A DNA stretch of 64,000 nt from UBA4421 sp002470275 (GTDB lineage Bacteria > Pseudomonadota > Gammaproteobacteria > Pseudomonadales > Azotimanducaceae). The stretch covers positions 1-64,000 of the forward strand of contig CAJXDR010000004.1 in NCBI GenBank assembly GCA_913052345.1, given 5' to 3'. Positions within the stretch are counted from its first letter, which is position 1. Each line of letters opens with the position of its first letter. The notes beneath the pieces are model-generated. The model saw only the letters and a list, made by a program, of their open reading frames with translations. It had not been told where the DNA came from and did no database searches. The position numbers and the translations under genes were made by a program. Below, in pieces: positions 62,845 through 64,000 of this stretch.

Positions 62845-63943
62845 TTAAATCCCAGCCTTGAGGCAGGCCTCGATAAAGCTATCGAGATCACCATCTAAAA
62901 CCGTATTGGGATCTGTTCTTTCAACCTGGGTGCGAAGATCCTTAACTCTGCTTTGGTCAAGAACATAAGAACGAATTTGACTGCCCCAGCCAATATCTGC
63001 CTTCGCATCTTCTATCGCCTGTTGCTCCGAGCGTCGCTGCTGAAGTTCAAGCTCGTAAAGTTTGGCTCGCAGCTGCTTATAGGCGTTATCCTTATTTTGG
63101 TGCTGAGAACGCTCGCTTTGGCACTGAACCACCGTATTCGTTGGCAGGTGGGTGAGCCGAACTGCCGAGTCGGTCCGGTTGACATGCTGTCCACCTGCGC
63201 CGCTGGCTCTATACGTATCGACTCTGACTTCGGCAGGGTTGACTTCAATTTCAATATTGTCATCGATCTCCGCCGAGACGAAGACCGAGGCGAAAGAGGT
63301 ATGGCGTCGATTGCCAGAGTCAAAGGGCGACTTTCGCACCAACCTATGCACTCCGGTCTCGGTTCTTAGCCAGCCGTAAGCATAACCGCCGGAGACCAAA
63401 ATCGCCGCGCTCTTGATGCCGGCCACTTCTCCTGGCGACAGCTCAATAACGGCAGTCTCAAATCCTCGTTTCTCTGCCCAGCGAAGATACATGCGGAGCA
63501 GCATTTCCGCCCAATCCTGGGCCTCGGTGCCACCCGAGCCAGCCTGAATCTCCAAATAGCAGTTAGACCCATCTAACTCGCCCTGAAACATCCGGCGAAA
63601 TTCCAGTTGAGCGAGGTCCTTTTCTAGCCCGCCTAGGTCTTGCTCAATGTCCCCCAGGGCCTCTTGGTCCGCTTCTTCGTAGGCCAGCTCCGCGAGTTCA
63701 GCCAGCTCGTCCAAACTGCTGCCCAAGGACGTCAGAACGGATACAACCTCCTCCAGGGACGCCCGCTCACGGCCTAATTGCTGAGCACGATTGGGATCTG
63801 ACCAGACTTCCGCGTCAGCGAGTTCGAGTTCGACTTCCTGCAGCCGCTCTTCTTTGCTCGGGAGGTCAAAGATACCCCCGAAGGGCAATATCTCGTTCCT
63901 TCAAATTCCTTAGCTGATCTCGTAATCCGCTTATCTCGGGCAT
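62845..63943 (-). CDS. prfB: Peptide chain release factor 2, with programmed +1 frameshift
   Basis: RF2 terminates at UGA and UAA. The main frame has the stop-recognition tripeptide SPF (VRKSPFDSG) and the catalytic GGQ (ASGAGGQHVNR). The true start is the ATG at 63943: 25 codons (MPEISGLRDQLRNLK...) read to an in-frame TGA at 63868-63866. The site CGG GGG TAT CTT TGA C is the classical shift signal, with a Shine-Dalgarno-like GGGGG just before CTT TGA. After a +1 shift reading resumes at 63867 (GAC CTC CCG). The product is 365 residues, exactly the E. coli length, and the stop is at codon 26 as there. Expression is autoregulated by RF2 level. Confidence 0.96.
63866..63883 (-). promoter_or_regulatory. 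RF2 programmed frameshift site
   Basis: On the minus strand the sequence reads TTCGGGGGTATCTTTGA: a GGGGG stimulator, three bases, then the slippery CTT codon and the UGA stop followed by C. The layout is the same as the E. coli prfB shift site. Low RF2 slows termination at the UGA and favours the shift into the main frame. Confidence 0.95.
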
Positions 63944-64000
63944 GCTGTTCTTTCACTTATCCAACGATTCTGAGGCGAGCGCTTTGGCAAGCCTGCAAGT

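Noticed and set aside
1..64000. CRISPR arrays, insertion sequences, prophage, toxin-antitoxin or defence islands
   Set aside because: No regularly spaced repeats, transposase or integrase motifs, or foreign-looking block was seen; nearly all bases belong to conserved housekeeping genes.

Overview
This window is a dense stretch of core chromosome from a free-living gammaproteobacterium. It is moderately GC-rich, mid-50s percent by eye. Gammaproteobacterial marker genes (nlpD, rsmJ, rlmD, glnD, plsB, sdhE, ygfZ, rseC) and a gene order close to the Pseudomonas mutS-to-dapE block support this. A marine member of Pseudomonadales in the broad sense is my best guess, but this is inference. No mobile element, prophage, CRISPR array, rRNA or tRNA gene was found, and no gene cluster looks like a new defence or secondary-metabolite system.

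Layout. (1) 1-2453, plus: the 3' part of mutS, cut by the window edge, then fdxA. (2) 2464-28455, minus: one long run of essential genes. Read from upstream it is rpsB-tsf-pyrH-frr-uppS-cdsA-rseP-bamA-skp-lpxD-fabZ-lpxA-lpxB-rnhB-dnaE-tilS-pyrG-kdsA-eno-ftsB-truD-pcm-DUF368-nlpD. It covers translation factors, outer-membrane assembly, lipid A, replication and KDO synthesis. (3) 28772-41866, plus: map-glnD-dapC-dapD-dapE (PII signalling and lysine/peptidoglycan precursor synthesis), then gspN-gspC-gspD of type II secretion, then plsB. (4) 41880-48878: rsmJ-tsaB on minus, moeA on plus, then adk, relA and rlmD on minus. (5) 48871-56260, minus: rseC-degP/mucD-a 55-codon membrane ORF-lepA-lepB-rnc-era-recO. 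(6) 56362-63943: nadB (plus), cptA-sdhE (minus), ygfZ (plus), then on minus an enoyl-CoA hydratase-family gene, ung, lysS and prfB. prfB carries the classical programmed +1 frameshift.

The most interesting signal is what is absent. Against the well-known order in Pseudomonas aeruginosa and Escherichia coli, several genes are cleanly missing with neighbours closed up or overlapping. These are dxr (between rseP and cdsA or between frr and uppS), ispD and ispF (between ftsB and truD), surE (truD/pcm), rpoS (nlpD/fdxA), accA (dnaE/tilS), and rpoE-rseA-rseB (nadB/rseC). Three of these are methylerythritol-phosphate isoprenoid genes, which suggests relocation or replacement of that pathway, for example by mevalonate. 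The missing sigma factors, together with a RelA that lacks its zinc-finger domain, suggest a remodelled stress response. Very short convergent and divergent intergenic gaps fit a compacted genome. These are inferences from one window; the whole genome would decide them.
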